The position numbers were made by a program, and so were the translations under genes. A DNA stretch of 64,000 nt from Solirubrobacter sp963792915 (GTDB lineage: Bacteria > Actinomycetota > Thermoleophilia > Solirubrobacterales > Solirubrobacteraceae), in NCBI GenBank assembly GCA_963792915.1, contig CAWBYD010000007.1:310001-374000 (forward strand). Reading direction: 5' to 3'. The notes below the pieces were generated by a model that made no database searches, was not told where the DNA came from, and saw only the letters and a list, made by a program, of their open reading frames with translations. This document shows positions 31,174 to 39,900 of the stretch, in pieces (the first letter of the stretch is position 1; every line of letters starts with the position of its first letter).

Positions 31174-32046
31174 ATGTCGGTCACGCTGACCCAGCTGCAC
31201 AGTTTCCTCGCCGTCGTGCGGACGGGCTCGGTGACCGCCGCGGCCGACGAGCTCGTCGTCACCCAGCCGTCGGTGTCCGCGGCCGTCACCGCGCTCGCCT
31301 CCGAGCTGGGCACGCCGCTGCTGGACCGCGACGGCCGCGGCGTGCGTCCGACCGCCGCCGGGCTGGCCTTCGCGCCCTACGCCGCCGACGTGATCGGGCT
31401 GCTCGAGACCGGGCGGCTCGCGGCGCACGAGGCGGCGGGGCAAGCGCACCGCGCGCTGCGGATCGCCGCCGTGACGACCGCCGCGGAGTCATTCGTGCCG
31501 GCGCTGCTGCACGACTTCGCGCGCCCGGACCTGGCCTTGACCCTGCGCGTCGGCAACCGCGACCAGGTGATCGCGTGGCTCTTGACCCACGAGGCCGACA
31601 TCGCGTTCGGCGGCCGCCCGCCCGAGGACGACCGCGTGACCGCGCGCGCGGTGCGCCCCAACCCGCTGACGCTGATCTGCGCGCCCGACGACCCGCTGGC
31701 GGGCGCGGCGGTCGGAGCGCGCGCGCTGGCCGGCCGCACCTGGCTGCTGCGCGAGCCCGGCTCGGGCACGCGCGCGCTCAACGAGGAGTATCTGGCGGCG
31801 CAGGACGTTGCGGTCGCGGCGCTCACGGTCGGCTCCAACGGCGCGATCAAGCAGGCGGTCCGTGCCGGGCTGGGCATCTCGCTCGTCTCGCAGGACGCCG
31901 TCGTCGAGGAGCTGGCGAGCGGGCGGCTCGGCGCGATCGCGGTGGAGCCCGCCCCGGCGGCGCGCGACTGGCACGTGATGCGCTCGCGCGTCGGGCCCGT
32001 CCGGCCCGTGGTGCGCGAGTTCCTCGCCTTCGTTCACCCCGCCTGA
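31174..32046 (+). CDS. cbbR: LysR-type regulator, probable CbbR
   Basis: A 290-residue LTTR. The winged-helix domain is residues 1-60 (LTQLHSFLAVVRTGSVTAAADELVVTQPSVSAAVTALASELGTPLLDR), followed by a periplasmic-binding-protein-like effector domain (EADIAFGGRPPEDD, LREPGSGTRALNEEYL, GLGISLVSQDAVVEEL). GSGTR is typical of CbbR effector domains. Divergent position beside the cbb genes supports control of CO2 fixation. The 3' end overlaps a small minus-strand ORF by 13 bp. Confidence 0.88.
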   Translation: MSVTLTQLHSFLAVVRTGSVTAAADELVVTQPSVSAAVTALASELGTPLLDRDGRGVRPTAAGLAFAPYAADVIGLLETGRLAAHEAAGQAHRALRIAAVTTAAESFVPALLHDFARPDLALTLRVGNRDQVIAWLLTHEADIAFGGRPPEDDRVTARAVRPNPLTLICAPDDPLAGAAVGARALAGRTWLLREPGSGTRALNEEYLAAQDVAVAALTVGSNGAIKQAVRAGLGISLVSQDAVVEELASGRLGAIAVEPAPAARDWHVMRSRVGPVRPVVREFLAFVHPA

Positions 32047-32168
32047 GCCGGGTCGTCGACCTCCGGCGGCGCGTCGCCGTCCGCCTCCAGGACGAGCCGC
32101 AGCCCGAGGTGGACGAGCCGCCCGTCGGTCATCACCCAGGCGTCGTTGGGATCGTCGTCGTCGTCCAT
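32034..32168 (-). CDS. Small acidic hypothetical protein (44 aa)
   Basis: ATG 32168 to TGA 32034 encodes MDDDDDPNDAWVMTDGRLVHLG, then a hydrophobic/acidic stretch ending DDPAQAG. It starts 3 bp after a perfect 13-bp hairpin. No family is recognised and no membrane helix or Cys motif is present. Coding is plausible because the composition is not simply random GC, but this is weakly supported. Confidence 0.35.
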   Translation of the reverse strand: MDDDDDPNDAWVMTDGRLVHLGLRLVLEADGDAPPEVDDPAQAG

Positions 32169-32171
32169 CGC

Positions 32172-32202
32172 GGGAGCGTCCCCGATCCGCGGGGACGCTC
32201 CC
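32172..32202. terminator. Perfect 13-bp hairpin between cbbR and the MFS gene
   Basis: GGGAGCGTCCCCG (32172-32184) and CGGGGACGCTCCC (32190-32202) pair perfectly around a 5-nt loop. The hairpin lies between the convergent ends of cbbR (+) and the MFS gene (-). No T-tract follows, as is usual in this GC range. It probably acts as a bidirectional terminator. Confidence 0.75.
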
Positions 32203-32216
32203 ATCGGAATTCCGCG

Positions 32217-33422
32217 TCAGTCCATTGAATAGGCCAGCCGCGCGACCGGGCGCGTGCGCCACGCCTCGAAGGCGACGACCAGCGCCAGCGCCGCGACGAT
32301 GCTGCCGAAGACCTCGAACGTGGACTCGAGCCCCCACGTCGTCACCAGCGTCCCGGCGAGGATCGCCGGCACCGAGATCGACGAGTAGGCGACGACGTAG
32401 AAGGCCGACATGACCGCCGCGCGGTGCTCGGGCGGGATCGCGACGGTCAGCGCCCGCAGGCCGCCGAGGAACGCCGTGCCGAAGCCGGCGCCGCCGACGA
32501 TCGCGCCGACCCAGTAGAGCGCGGCCGAGTCGGCCGACGCCGACACCACGATCGCCACCATCCCGACGGCCAGCGCCAGCGCGCCGCCGGAGGCCAGCGC
32601 CCAGGCCGCCGAGCGCCCGAACAGCAGCTGCCCCGCGGCGCCCGAGCCCGCGAGCGCGAAGATCCCGAGGCCGGCCACGAGGTGGTTGTCGGTGTGGAAG
32701 AGCGTCGCCGAGAGCTGCGGGCCGAGCGAGAGGAACAGCCCGCCGATCGACCACGAGGCGATCACGCCGAGCGACGCGAGGATGAACGGCCGCCGCACGG
32801 AGCTGGGGATGCTGGGGCGCGAGGGCGTGAGCCGCAGGCGCCGGCGCTCGGCGACCGGCTCGGGCATCGCGAGCGCGCCGGCGAACGCGACCGCGAACAG
32901 GATGAACAGCGCGACATAGGGGAGCACGCGCGGGGCCGGCGCGAACTGCACCAGGGTCGACGAGATCAGCACGCCGAGCCCGATGCCGCCGGTGCTGACG
33001 ACGCCGTTGGTGAGCCCGACGCCGGCGGGGTCGCGGCGCGGGTGCAGGTCCAGCAGCGCGGCGCTGGCCGCCCCGAGCGCGAGCCCGGTGGCGAGGCCCT
33101 GCACCCCGCGCGCGACGAACAGCCAGGCGACCGAGTCGGCGAACATGAACAGCACGGTCGCGCCGAGCAGCGTGCCGAGCGCGGTGAGCAGGACCGGCCG
33201 GCGCCCGACCTCGTCGCTCACGCGGCCCGCGAGCAGCAGCGACACGAGCACGCCGAACGCGTACGTCGCGTAGATCGTCGTCAGGACAGTGGGCGAGAAG
33301 CCCCACAGCTCGCGATACGTCGCGTACAGCGGCGAGGGCGTGCTCGACGCGACCAGCGCCAGGCCGATCACGGCGGCGGCCAGCGCGTAGGCGAGCGGCG
33401 GTGAGAGCGTTCGGGTCTTCAT
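32217..33422 (-). CDS. MFS transporter, drug-efflux-like
   Basis: A 401-residue, 12-helix major facilitator protein. Loop 2-3 carries the motif GRVSDEVGRRPVLL, helix 4-5 has GLATGLALGAASAALLDL, and a charged central loop (MPEPVAERRRLRLTPSRP) separates the halves. Substrate is unknown; exporters of this group often handle drugs or small organic compounds. It is divergent from the ArsR-type regulator with a dyad operator in the 55-bp gap, so it is probably repressed by that regulator. Confidence 0.88.
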   Translation of the reverse strand: MKTRTLSPPLAYALAAAVIGLALVASSTPSPLYATYRELWGFSPTVLTTIYATYAFGVLVSLLLAGRVSDEVGRRPVLLTALGTLLGATVLFMFADSVAWLFVARGVQGLATGLALGAASAALLDLHPRRDPAGVGLTNGVVSTGGIGLGVLISSTLVQFAPAPRVLPYVALFILFAVAFAGALAMPEPVAERRRLRLTPSRPSIPSSVRRPFILASLGVIASWSIGGLFLSLGPQLSATLFHTDNHLVAGLGIFALAGSGAAGQLLFGRSAAWALASGGALALAVGMVAIVVSASADSAALYWVGAIVGGAGFGTAFLGGLRALTVAIPPEHRAAVMSAFYVVAYSSISVPAILAGTLVTTWGLESTFEVFGSIVAALALVVAFEAWRTRPVARLAYSMD

Positions 33423-33437
33423 GGGCAGATGACCTCT

Positions 33438-33469
33438 TTCGATATTTCCAAACTCATGGAACTATCGAA
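33438..33469. promoter_or_regulatory. Inverted-repeat operator between MFS gene and arsR-type regulator
   Basis: TTCGATATTTCC (33438-33449) and GGAACTATCGAA (33458-33469) match in 11 of 12 positions with an 8-bp spacer. The arms are A/T-rich and sit between divergent starts at 33422 and 33478, as expected for an ArsR-family operator controlling both genes. Confidence 0.75.
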
Positions 33470-33477
33470 GTTGTAGC

Positions 33478-33810
33478 ATGTATCCCATGCCGGCGCCAGC
33501 CCGAGAGAAGATTCCGCACCCCGATGCGTCGGCGCTCGACCTGGCGACGATCATGCGCACGGTCGGCGAGCCTGTGCGGCTCGAGATCGTCCGCCTGCTC
33601 GCCGACGGCCGTCCGCGGCTGTGCAACGAGCTGTCCGAGGCGCTCGGCATCCCCACGTCGACGGGCTCCTACCACCTCAAGCTGCTGCGCGAGGCCGGGC
33701 TCACCCGCGCGCACCCGCAGGGCACGCAGCGGCTGATCACGCTGCGCTTCGAGGATCTCGACGCCCGCTTCCCCGGGCTGCTCGGGGTGCTTACAGCCGC
33801 GGCAGCGTGA
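33478..33810 (+). CDS. ArsR-family winged-helix regulator
   Basis: A 110-residue protein (ATG 33487 is an alternative start). MRTVGEPVRLEIVRLLADGRPRLCNELSEALGIPTSTGSYHLKLLREAGLTRAHPQGTQRLITLR is a complete ArsR HTH with the recognition helix STGSYHLKLL. There is only one Cys and no ELCVCDL-type metal site, so a non-metal ligand is likely. It presumably represses the divergent MFS exporter. The last 20 bp overlap the glycosyltransferase 3' end. Confidence 0.88.
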   Translation: MYPMPAPAREKIPHPDASALDLATIMRTVGEPVRLEIVRLLADGRPRLCNELSEALGIPTSTGSYHLKLLREAGLTRAHPQGTQRLITLRFEDLDARFPGLLGVLTAAAA

Positions 33811-35080
33811 GCTCGCCCGGGCGCTCGCTGAGCAGCCCGTGCGCGCCGGCCGCCAGGCGCGCTTGGCCGATCGCGTCGAGCGGGCCCAGCACGGCCAGCA
33901 CGTCGACGTCGTCCGGGACGCGTTCGGCGAGCCATCCGAGGTCGGTCGCGCTCACCGCCGTGGCGTCGAGCGCCAGCGTGACGCCGCGCACGCCGGCCAT
34001 GCGGCTCAAGTAGCGGTCGAGCAGCTCCGGGCGCTCGAGCAGCTCGTCGGCGTAGGCGAGGATCACGCGCTCGGCGGCGCCGGCGAGCGGCGTCTGGCCG
34101 GGGACGGACTCTCCCCCGGGCGCGGCGGCGAGCGCCGCGACGAGCGCGTCGCGGCTCGCGTTCGGGTCAAACGCGGCGGCGCGCGAGAGCAGCGCGACGG
34201 CGTGCTCGGCCTCGCCGCGGCGCAGGGCGGCCTCGCCCTCGGCGCGGCGGACGGCCGCTTCCCCCCGGTCGGCGTCTGACACCTCGAGCTCGGTGCCCAG
34301 CTCGGCCTGGTTGCGGGCGATGGCGCGCCACACCGACGCGTGGCCGCGCGGGTCGAGCTCGACGCGGCGCAGGAACCACGTGCGCAGCGCGATCGTCTTG
34401 CGCAGCTCGCGCGCGCGGGCGGCGCCCTCGGTGCCGAGCGTGAGGTTGCCGCCGTGGAAGCGGTAGAGCGTGCGCGGCTCGGGCACGTAGGCGAGCTCGG
34501 CCTGCGTGGCGACGTGCACGCCGAACCACCAGTCGGTGAACGGGACGCCGTCCGGGATCGGCGCCGACAGCTCGCGCCGCCACAGCATGGAGGACGCGGT
34601 GGCGTCGTTGCTGAACAGCAGCTCGGCGACGCAGCTACCCTGCGGCGGATGCTCGTCCTCGAGGAAGGACTCGTGGATCGTGCGGCCGTCGGCGTCGACG
34701 ACGTGCATGTCCCCGTAGACGAGCCCGACCTCGGGGCGCGCGGCCAGCACGGCGGTCTGGACGCGCAGCTTCTCGCGCGGCCACGCGTCGTCGGCGTCGA
34801 GCAGTGCCAGCAGCTCGCCGCGAGCCTCCCGGTGCGCGGCGTTGACCGCGCCGCAGACGCCGGTGTTGTCCTGGCGGATCAGCTTGATGCGGCCCGGGTG
34901 GCGCCGCTGCAGGTCCATCACGAGCGCGGCGGTGCCGTCGGTCGAGCCGTCGTCGACGACGATGATCTCGAGCCGGTCGGCCGGCCAGTCCTGGTCGAGC
35001 GCGCTCTGCAGCGCCTCTTCGATGAACGGCTGCGCGTTGTAGGCGGCGACCAGCGCGCTGACGAGCGGGAGATCAGGCAT
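33791..35080 (-). CDS. Family 2 glycosyltransferase
   Basis: The protein has 429 residues. The GT-A domain covers ~1-240: VSALVAAYNAQPFIEEALQSAL, IIVVDDGSTDGT, LLALLDADDAWPREKL (DXD-type metal site), YGDMHVVDADGRT. The C-terminal ~190 residues hold an Ala/Glu-rich helical segment (tetratricopeptide-like) and a short domain of unknown role. Its ATG overlaps the glf stop by 8 bp. The pairing suggests transfer of galactofuranose or a related sugar to a cell-surface polymer; the donor is inferred. Confidence 0.88.
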   Translation of the reverse strand: MPDLPLVSALVAAYNAQPFIEEALQSALDQDWPADRLEIIVVDDGSTDGTAALVMDLQRRHPGRIKLIRQDNTGVCGAVNAAHREARGELLALLDADDAWPREKLRVQTAVLAARPEVGLVYGDMHVVDADGRTIHESFLEDEHPPQGSCVAELLFSNDATASSMLWRRELSAPIPDGVPFTDWWFGVHVATQAELAYVPEPRTLYRFHGGNLTLGTEGAARARELRKTIALRTWFLRRVELDPRGHASVWRAIARNQAELGTELEVSDADRGEAAVRRAEGEAALRRGEAEHAVALLSRAAAFDPNASRDALVAALAAAPGGESVPGQTPLAGAAERVILAYADELLERPELLDRYLSRMAGVRGVTLALDATAVSATDLGWLAERVPDDVDVLAVLGPLDAIGQARLAAGAHGLLSERPGELTLPRL

Positions 35081-36176
35081 AGACGGGCACCTCCGCGGCG
35101 AACGTGGCGAGCGCCTGAGCGACCACCTGGTCCATGTTGAGATATTGGTAACGGGCGAGCCGGCCGACGAACGTGACGTCCTCTGCGGCCGCGAGCGCCG
35201 CATAGCGCTCATACAGGCGCCGGTTCTCAGGGCGCGGCACGGGGTAGTAGGGGTCGCCGTCGGCGCTCGGGTACTCGTAGTGCAGGGTCGACGCGGTGTG
35301 GAGCTGGCCCGTGAGCCGGCGGTACTCGGTCACGCGCGTGTAGGGCGTGGATTCGGCCGGGTGGTTGATCACCGCGGCGTCCTGCAGCAGCTCGCCGCCG
35401 GGCGTCGGCCGCGTCTCGGCCTCGAAGCGCAGGCTGCGGTAGGGCAGCTCGCCGAAGCGGCGGCCGAAGTACGCATCGATCGGTCCGGTCCAGACCAGGC
35501 GGCGGTAGGCGTCGCCGACGTCCTCGAACGCCGTCGCGGTGCGGACCACGATCCGCGGGTGGTCGAGCAGGCGCTCGAACAGCGCCGTGTACCCGTCGGC
35601 CGGCATGTACTGGAAGACGTCGGAGAAGTAGCGGTCGTCCGTGTTCGTGCGGACGGGTATGCGGGCACAGACCTGGGCGTGCAGCTCGGCCGGGTCCAGC
35701 CCCCACTGCTTGCGCGTGTAGCCACGGAAGAACGTCTCGTAGAGCTCGCGGCCGACCTTCGCGACGACGGCGTCCTCGGACGTGTGCAGCCGCGCGCGCG
35801 GCTCGGCGCGCTGGGCCAGGAACGCGGCCATCGCGTCCTCGCTGTCGAGCTCGAGGCCGTAGAGCGCGTTGATCGTCGTGCGGTTGATCGGCAGCGGCAC
35901 GTGGCGGCTGCCGACCGCGGCAAGCACGCGGTGCTCGTACGGGCGCCAGTCGGTGAAGTGCGAGAGGTAGTCGAACACCTTCTCGGAGTTCGTGTGGAAG
36001 ATGTGCGGCCCGTAGCGGTGGATCAGCACGCCGTGGGCGTCGCGCTCGTCGTAGGCGTTGCCGGCGATGTGCTCGCGGCGATCGACGACGAGCACCTTCA
36101 GGCCGCCCGCCCGGGCGAGCCGCTCGGCCATCACCGCGCCGGCGAACCCGGCTCCGACCACGAGGACGTCGTACAC
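35073..36176 (-). CDS. glf: UDP-galactopyranose mutase
   Basis: A 367-residue flavoprotein: N-terminal Rossmann VLVVGAGFAGAVMAERLA, HIAGNAYDE, HRYGPHIFHTNSEKVFDYL, ALYGLELDSE, FFRGYTRKQWGLDP, RTNTDDRYF, and C-terminal ENRRLYERY and GRLARYQYLNMDQVVAQAL. It converts UDP-galactopyranose to UDP-galactofuranose. It starts at GTG 36176. The 294 bp upstream hold only a gene remnant. Confidence 0.96.
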   Translation of the reverse strand: MYDVLVVGAGFAGAVMAERLARAGGLKVLVVDRREHIAGNAYDERDAHGVLIHRYGPHIFHTNSEKVFDYLSHFTDWRPYEHRVLAAVGSRHVPLPINRTTINALYGLELDSEDAMAAFLAQRAEPRARLHTSEDAVVAKVGRELYETFFRGYTRKQWGLDPAELHAQVCARIPVRTNTDDRYFSDVFQYMPADGYTALFERLLDHPRIVVRTATAFEDVGDAYRRLVWTGPIDAYFGRRFGELPYRSLRFEAETRPTPGGELLQDAAVINHPAESTPYTRVTEYRRLTGQLHTASTLHYEYPSADGDPYYPVPRPENRRLYERYAALAAAEDVTFVGRLARYQYLNMDQVVAQALATFAAEVPVYA

Positions 36177-36214
36177 ACGGTTGTTGTCGGCCGTTCGTCG
36201 AGAAAGGTTGATGA

Positions 36215-36448
36215 GGGCGCGCCCACCACCGGCAGGGTTGGCCGGTCAAAGGAGTTCGAGGGGGTCACGGATGGGATGCGCGAGGGCAGAAGACGGTCAC
36301 CAAGACCTTCACGGCCACGATCAGCAACGGCAGGTTCGCCGGCACGCTCAAGCTCTCCGCGGCCGACGCCAGGAGGGCCCAGAAGCTGACGCTGACCGCG
36401 TTGTTCGGCAGCGCCACGGGCACCGGGAGGGTGACGGTCAGCCGCTGA
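36215..36448 (+). pseudogene. 3' remnant of a secreted/Ig-like domain gene
   Basis: The frame ending at TGA 36446-36448 encodes VTKTFTATISNGRFAGTLKL followed by SAADARRAQKLTLTALFG and GRVTVSR, which reads like the last beta-strands of an extracellular domain. The frame is closed upstream by TGA at 36212 and has no ATG, GTG or TTG, so only a 3' fragment is left. The remaining DNA between glf and the PH-domain gene shows no other gene. Confidence 0.4.
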
Positions 36449-36470
36449 TCCGGCCGGTAGCCTCGCCGGG

Positions 36471-36929
36471 ATGGAACTTCATCCGGACGAGGCGATCGTC
36501 TTCGAGGGCCACCCTTCGTGGCGGTCGCTCCTGCGCCACTACCTGCTCGGGACGCTCGGCGCGGCCGCGATCGCCGTCGTCGTGGCGCTCGTCGCGAGCG
36601 TGGTGGTGGGGGTCGGGATCGGCGTCGTCGTGCTCGTGCTGGTGCTGATCATCGGCTTCCTACGGCGCACCGCGACCGACTACATGGTCTCCAACCAGCG
36701 GCTGTACATCCGCCACGGGATCCTGTCCAAGCACGTCCAGCAGACGCGGATCGATCGCGTCCAGAACGTCAACACGAATCAGACGATCGGCGAGCGGCTG
36801 CTGCGGATCGGGACGGTGGACTTCGACACCGCCGGCACCGAGGACTCGGACTTCCGCTTCGTGGGGATCGGCAACCCCGGCCGCGTCGCCGAGGCCGTCG
36901 ACCGCGCCCTGCGCGAGCTGGCCGGCTGA
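36471..36929 (+). CDS. Bacterial PH-domain membrane protein (YdbS/DUF304-like)
   Basis: A 152-residue protein: HPDEAIVFEGHPSWRSLLRHYLLG, a long double hydrophobic stretch (~residues 28-62), then a bPH2 domain DYMVSNQRLYIRHGILSKHVQQTRIDRVQNVNTNQTIGERLLRIGTVDFDTAG. It is membrane-anchored with a cytoplasmic PH domain. No enzymatic role is known. It is convergent with the M36 protease gene with a 1-bp gap. Confidence 0.88.
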   Translation: MELHPDEAIVFEGHPSWRSLLRHYLLGTLGAAAIAVVVALVASVVVGVGIGVVVLVLVLIIGFLRRTATDYMVSNQRLYIRHGILSKHVQQTRIDRVQNVNTNQTIGERLLRIGTVDFDTAGTEDSDFRFVGIGNPGRVAEAVDRALRELAG

Positions 36930-36930
36930 G

Positions 36931-39900
36931 CTACGGCCGGTCGAGCGCGAGCGTGAACGTCAGCGTCTTGGCGTAGATGCCCGAGCGCAACGTGTCGGTC
37001 GCGGCGACCGTCTGACGGAACGTGATCGTCGAGACGTCGTTCGTGACCGCGGCGGGGTAGGTGAGCAGCTTCAGCGGCGTCGCGTCCAGCGCCGCGAAGA
37101 CGTCGCCGCTGCCGGCCGCGCTCGTGGCCTGCGCCATCAGCGGCCTGGCGAGCGCATAGGTGCCGTTGAGGAGGTGCCCCGGCGCCGTCGTGCTCGGGTC
37201 GACGACGGTCAGGATCGAGCGGTCGGGCGCGGTGCTCGTGGCGGTCACGGTCGCCGTGTAGTCGCGGTCCACGCCGACGACCAGCGCCCCGAGCGACGTC
37301 GGCGGGCCGAGCGTGAGCGCCACCGGCGCGCCGGCCTGCGGCGTCGTCACCGCGACGACGTGGGTCGCCGTCCCGGTCGCGCGGGCGTCGTGGACGTCGA
37401 GCTTGACGGTGTAGGAGCCGGACGCGTCGTAGCGGTGCTCGAGCGGCCCGGCCGGCAGCGGTCCGCTCGCGGTCTGGCCGTCGCCGTAGTCGATCGCGTA
37501 GGTGAGCGCGTCGCCGTCGGGATCGGTGCCGCCGATCGTGGCGTGGACGGTGAGCGGCGCGGGCCCGGTGTCGCTATCCAGCGTGAGGGTCGCCGTGGGC
37601 GCGGCGTTCGCGACCGTGAAGCGCCACTCGGCCGGGCTGGCGTCGGCGTTGCCGGCCAGGTCGGTCGCCTGGGCGCGGAAGACGTGATCGCCCAGCGCGA
37701 GATCCTCGGCGCGCAGCGCCGCCGTGCAGGAGCCGAACGCCGCGCCGTCGAGTGCGCAGGCAACCGTCCCGGCCTCGCTGGAGCGCACGGCGAACGTCAG
37801 CGCGCCGGCGTGGACCGGGCTGGCCGGGCCGGAGTCGATGAACGTGTCCGGCGCCGCCGTGTCGACGGTGAAGCTCCGGGTCGCGGGCACCGGGTCGACG
37901 TTGCCCACCGGGTCCGTCGCGCGGACGGAGAGCGTGTAGGCACCGTCGCCGAGCGGGCCCAGGTCCGCGGGCGTGGTGCAGCTCGCGAACGTCCCGGTCG
38001 CCGCTCCGGGACCGTCGAGCTTGCACTCGAACGTCGATGCGGGCTTGCTCGAGGAGAACGCGAAGGCCGGCCGGTTGCCGTTCGTGGGACCGCTGGGCCC
38101 GCTCGTGATCGTGGTGTGCGGCGCCGTCGCGTCGACCGTGAAGATCCGCGTGGCGGGCGTGCCGTCGGTGTTGCCCGCGGCGTCGGTCGCGCGCACCGAG
38201 AACGTGTAGGTCCCGTCGGCGAGGCTCGCGAACGCGCGGGGGGAGGCGCAGGCCGCGTACGCGCCCGTCGCCGCGCCCGGCCCGTCGAGCCTGCATTCGA
38301 ACGTCGACCCGGCCTCAGTGGCCGTGAACGAGAACGACGGCGAGTTCACGTTCGTCGTGCCCGTCGGCCCGGCCGTGATCGTCGTGTCCGGCGCCGCCGT
38401 GTCGACGGTGAAGCTGCTCGACGCCGGTGTCGCGTCCGTGTTGCCGGCCAGGTCCGTCGCGCGCACCGAGAACGTGTAGGTACCGTCCGCCAGCGGGCCG
38501 AGGGTACGCGGCGACGCGCAACTCGTGAACGCTCCGGTCGCCGCGCCTGGGCCGTCGAGCTTGCACTCGAACGTCGAGCCGGCCTCGGTGGCCGTGAACG
38601 TGACCTGCGGCGCGGCCTCGTGCGAGAGCGCGCTCGGGGCGGCGGCGATCGTCGTGTCCGGCGCCGCCGTGTCGACCGTGAACGCGCGCGACGCAGGCGT
38701 CGGGTCGGCGTGGCTGGCGGGGTCGCTCGCCCGCACGTCGAAGACGTAGCTGCCGTCGGCGAGGTTCGCGTACGAGGCCGGCGACGTGCACGCGGCGAAC
38801 GTCCCGGTCTGGCCGGGGCCGGTCAGCCGGCACTCGAACGTCGAGCCGGGCTTGCTGGCCGAGAACCCGAGCGAGACGGAGCGCTGGTTCGCGACGGCCG
38901 GCGGACCGGCGTCGATCGTCGTGTCCGGTGCGGCGGTGTCGACCGTGAAGGTGCGCGTGGCGGGTGTGCCGTCGGGGTTGCCCGCCGGGTCGATCGCCCG
39001 CACCGAGAACGTGTAGGCACCGTCGGCCAGGGCCACGAAGCTCTGCGGCGACGTGCAAGCCGCGAACGACCCTGTCGCGGCCCCGGGCCCGTCGAGCTTG
39101 CACTCGAACGTCGAGCCCGCCTCGGTCGCGGAGAACGAGAACGACGCCGCGCCCACGTTGATCGTCCCCACCGGACCCGCCGTGATGGTCGTGTCCGGCG
39201 CGGTCGTGTCGACCGTGAACGACCGCGTCGCCGGCGTGCCGTCGGGGTTGCCGGCCACGTCGAACGCGCGCACCGAGAACGTGTACGACCCGTCGGCCAG
39301 GCCCACGATGGCCCGCGGCGACGTGCACGAAGCGAACGTCCCGGTCGCCGCGCCCGGCCCGTCGAGCTTGCACTCGAACGTCGACCCCGCCTCCGTCGAG
39401 GAGAACGAGAACGACGCCGAGGCCACGTTGATCGTCCCTACGGGCCCCGACGTGATCGTCGTGTCCGGCGCGGTGTGATCGCCCGACGGCGCGCCGTAGA
39501 CGCCGAACTCGGTCAGGTCGACGAACGGCACGCTCGTGCCGCTCGCGGCCGACGTGATCGTGACCCGCGCATAGCGGACGCCGCTCGTGCCCGCGGTGGG
39601 CGTGAGGAAGTTGAGGACGTGGCGCGCCGCCGGCCCGAGCGTGCCGCTCTGGGCGACCGTCCAGACGGTGCCGTCCGGCGAGGTCTCGATCCGGTAGCCG
39701 GCGGTCGCGCTGCCCGCGCCGTCGCCGCACGTCTCGGCCGGATCGATCGCAAACTGCGTCACGTCGATCGTGGAGGGCAGCCGGACGACCAGGAACTTCT
39801 CGCTCCCGGTGACCGTCGACCAGCCCGTGGCCTGCGTCTGGTCGATCGCGTACGAAGGCCCGCAGCCGATGCCGTTGAACTCCGTGCCGTTGCTCTGGGT

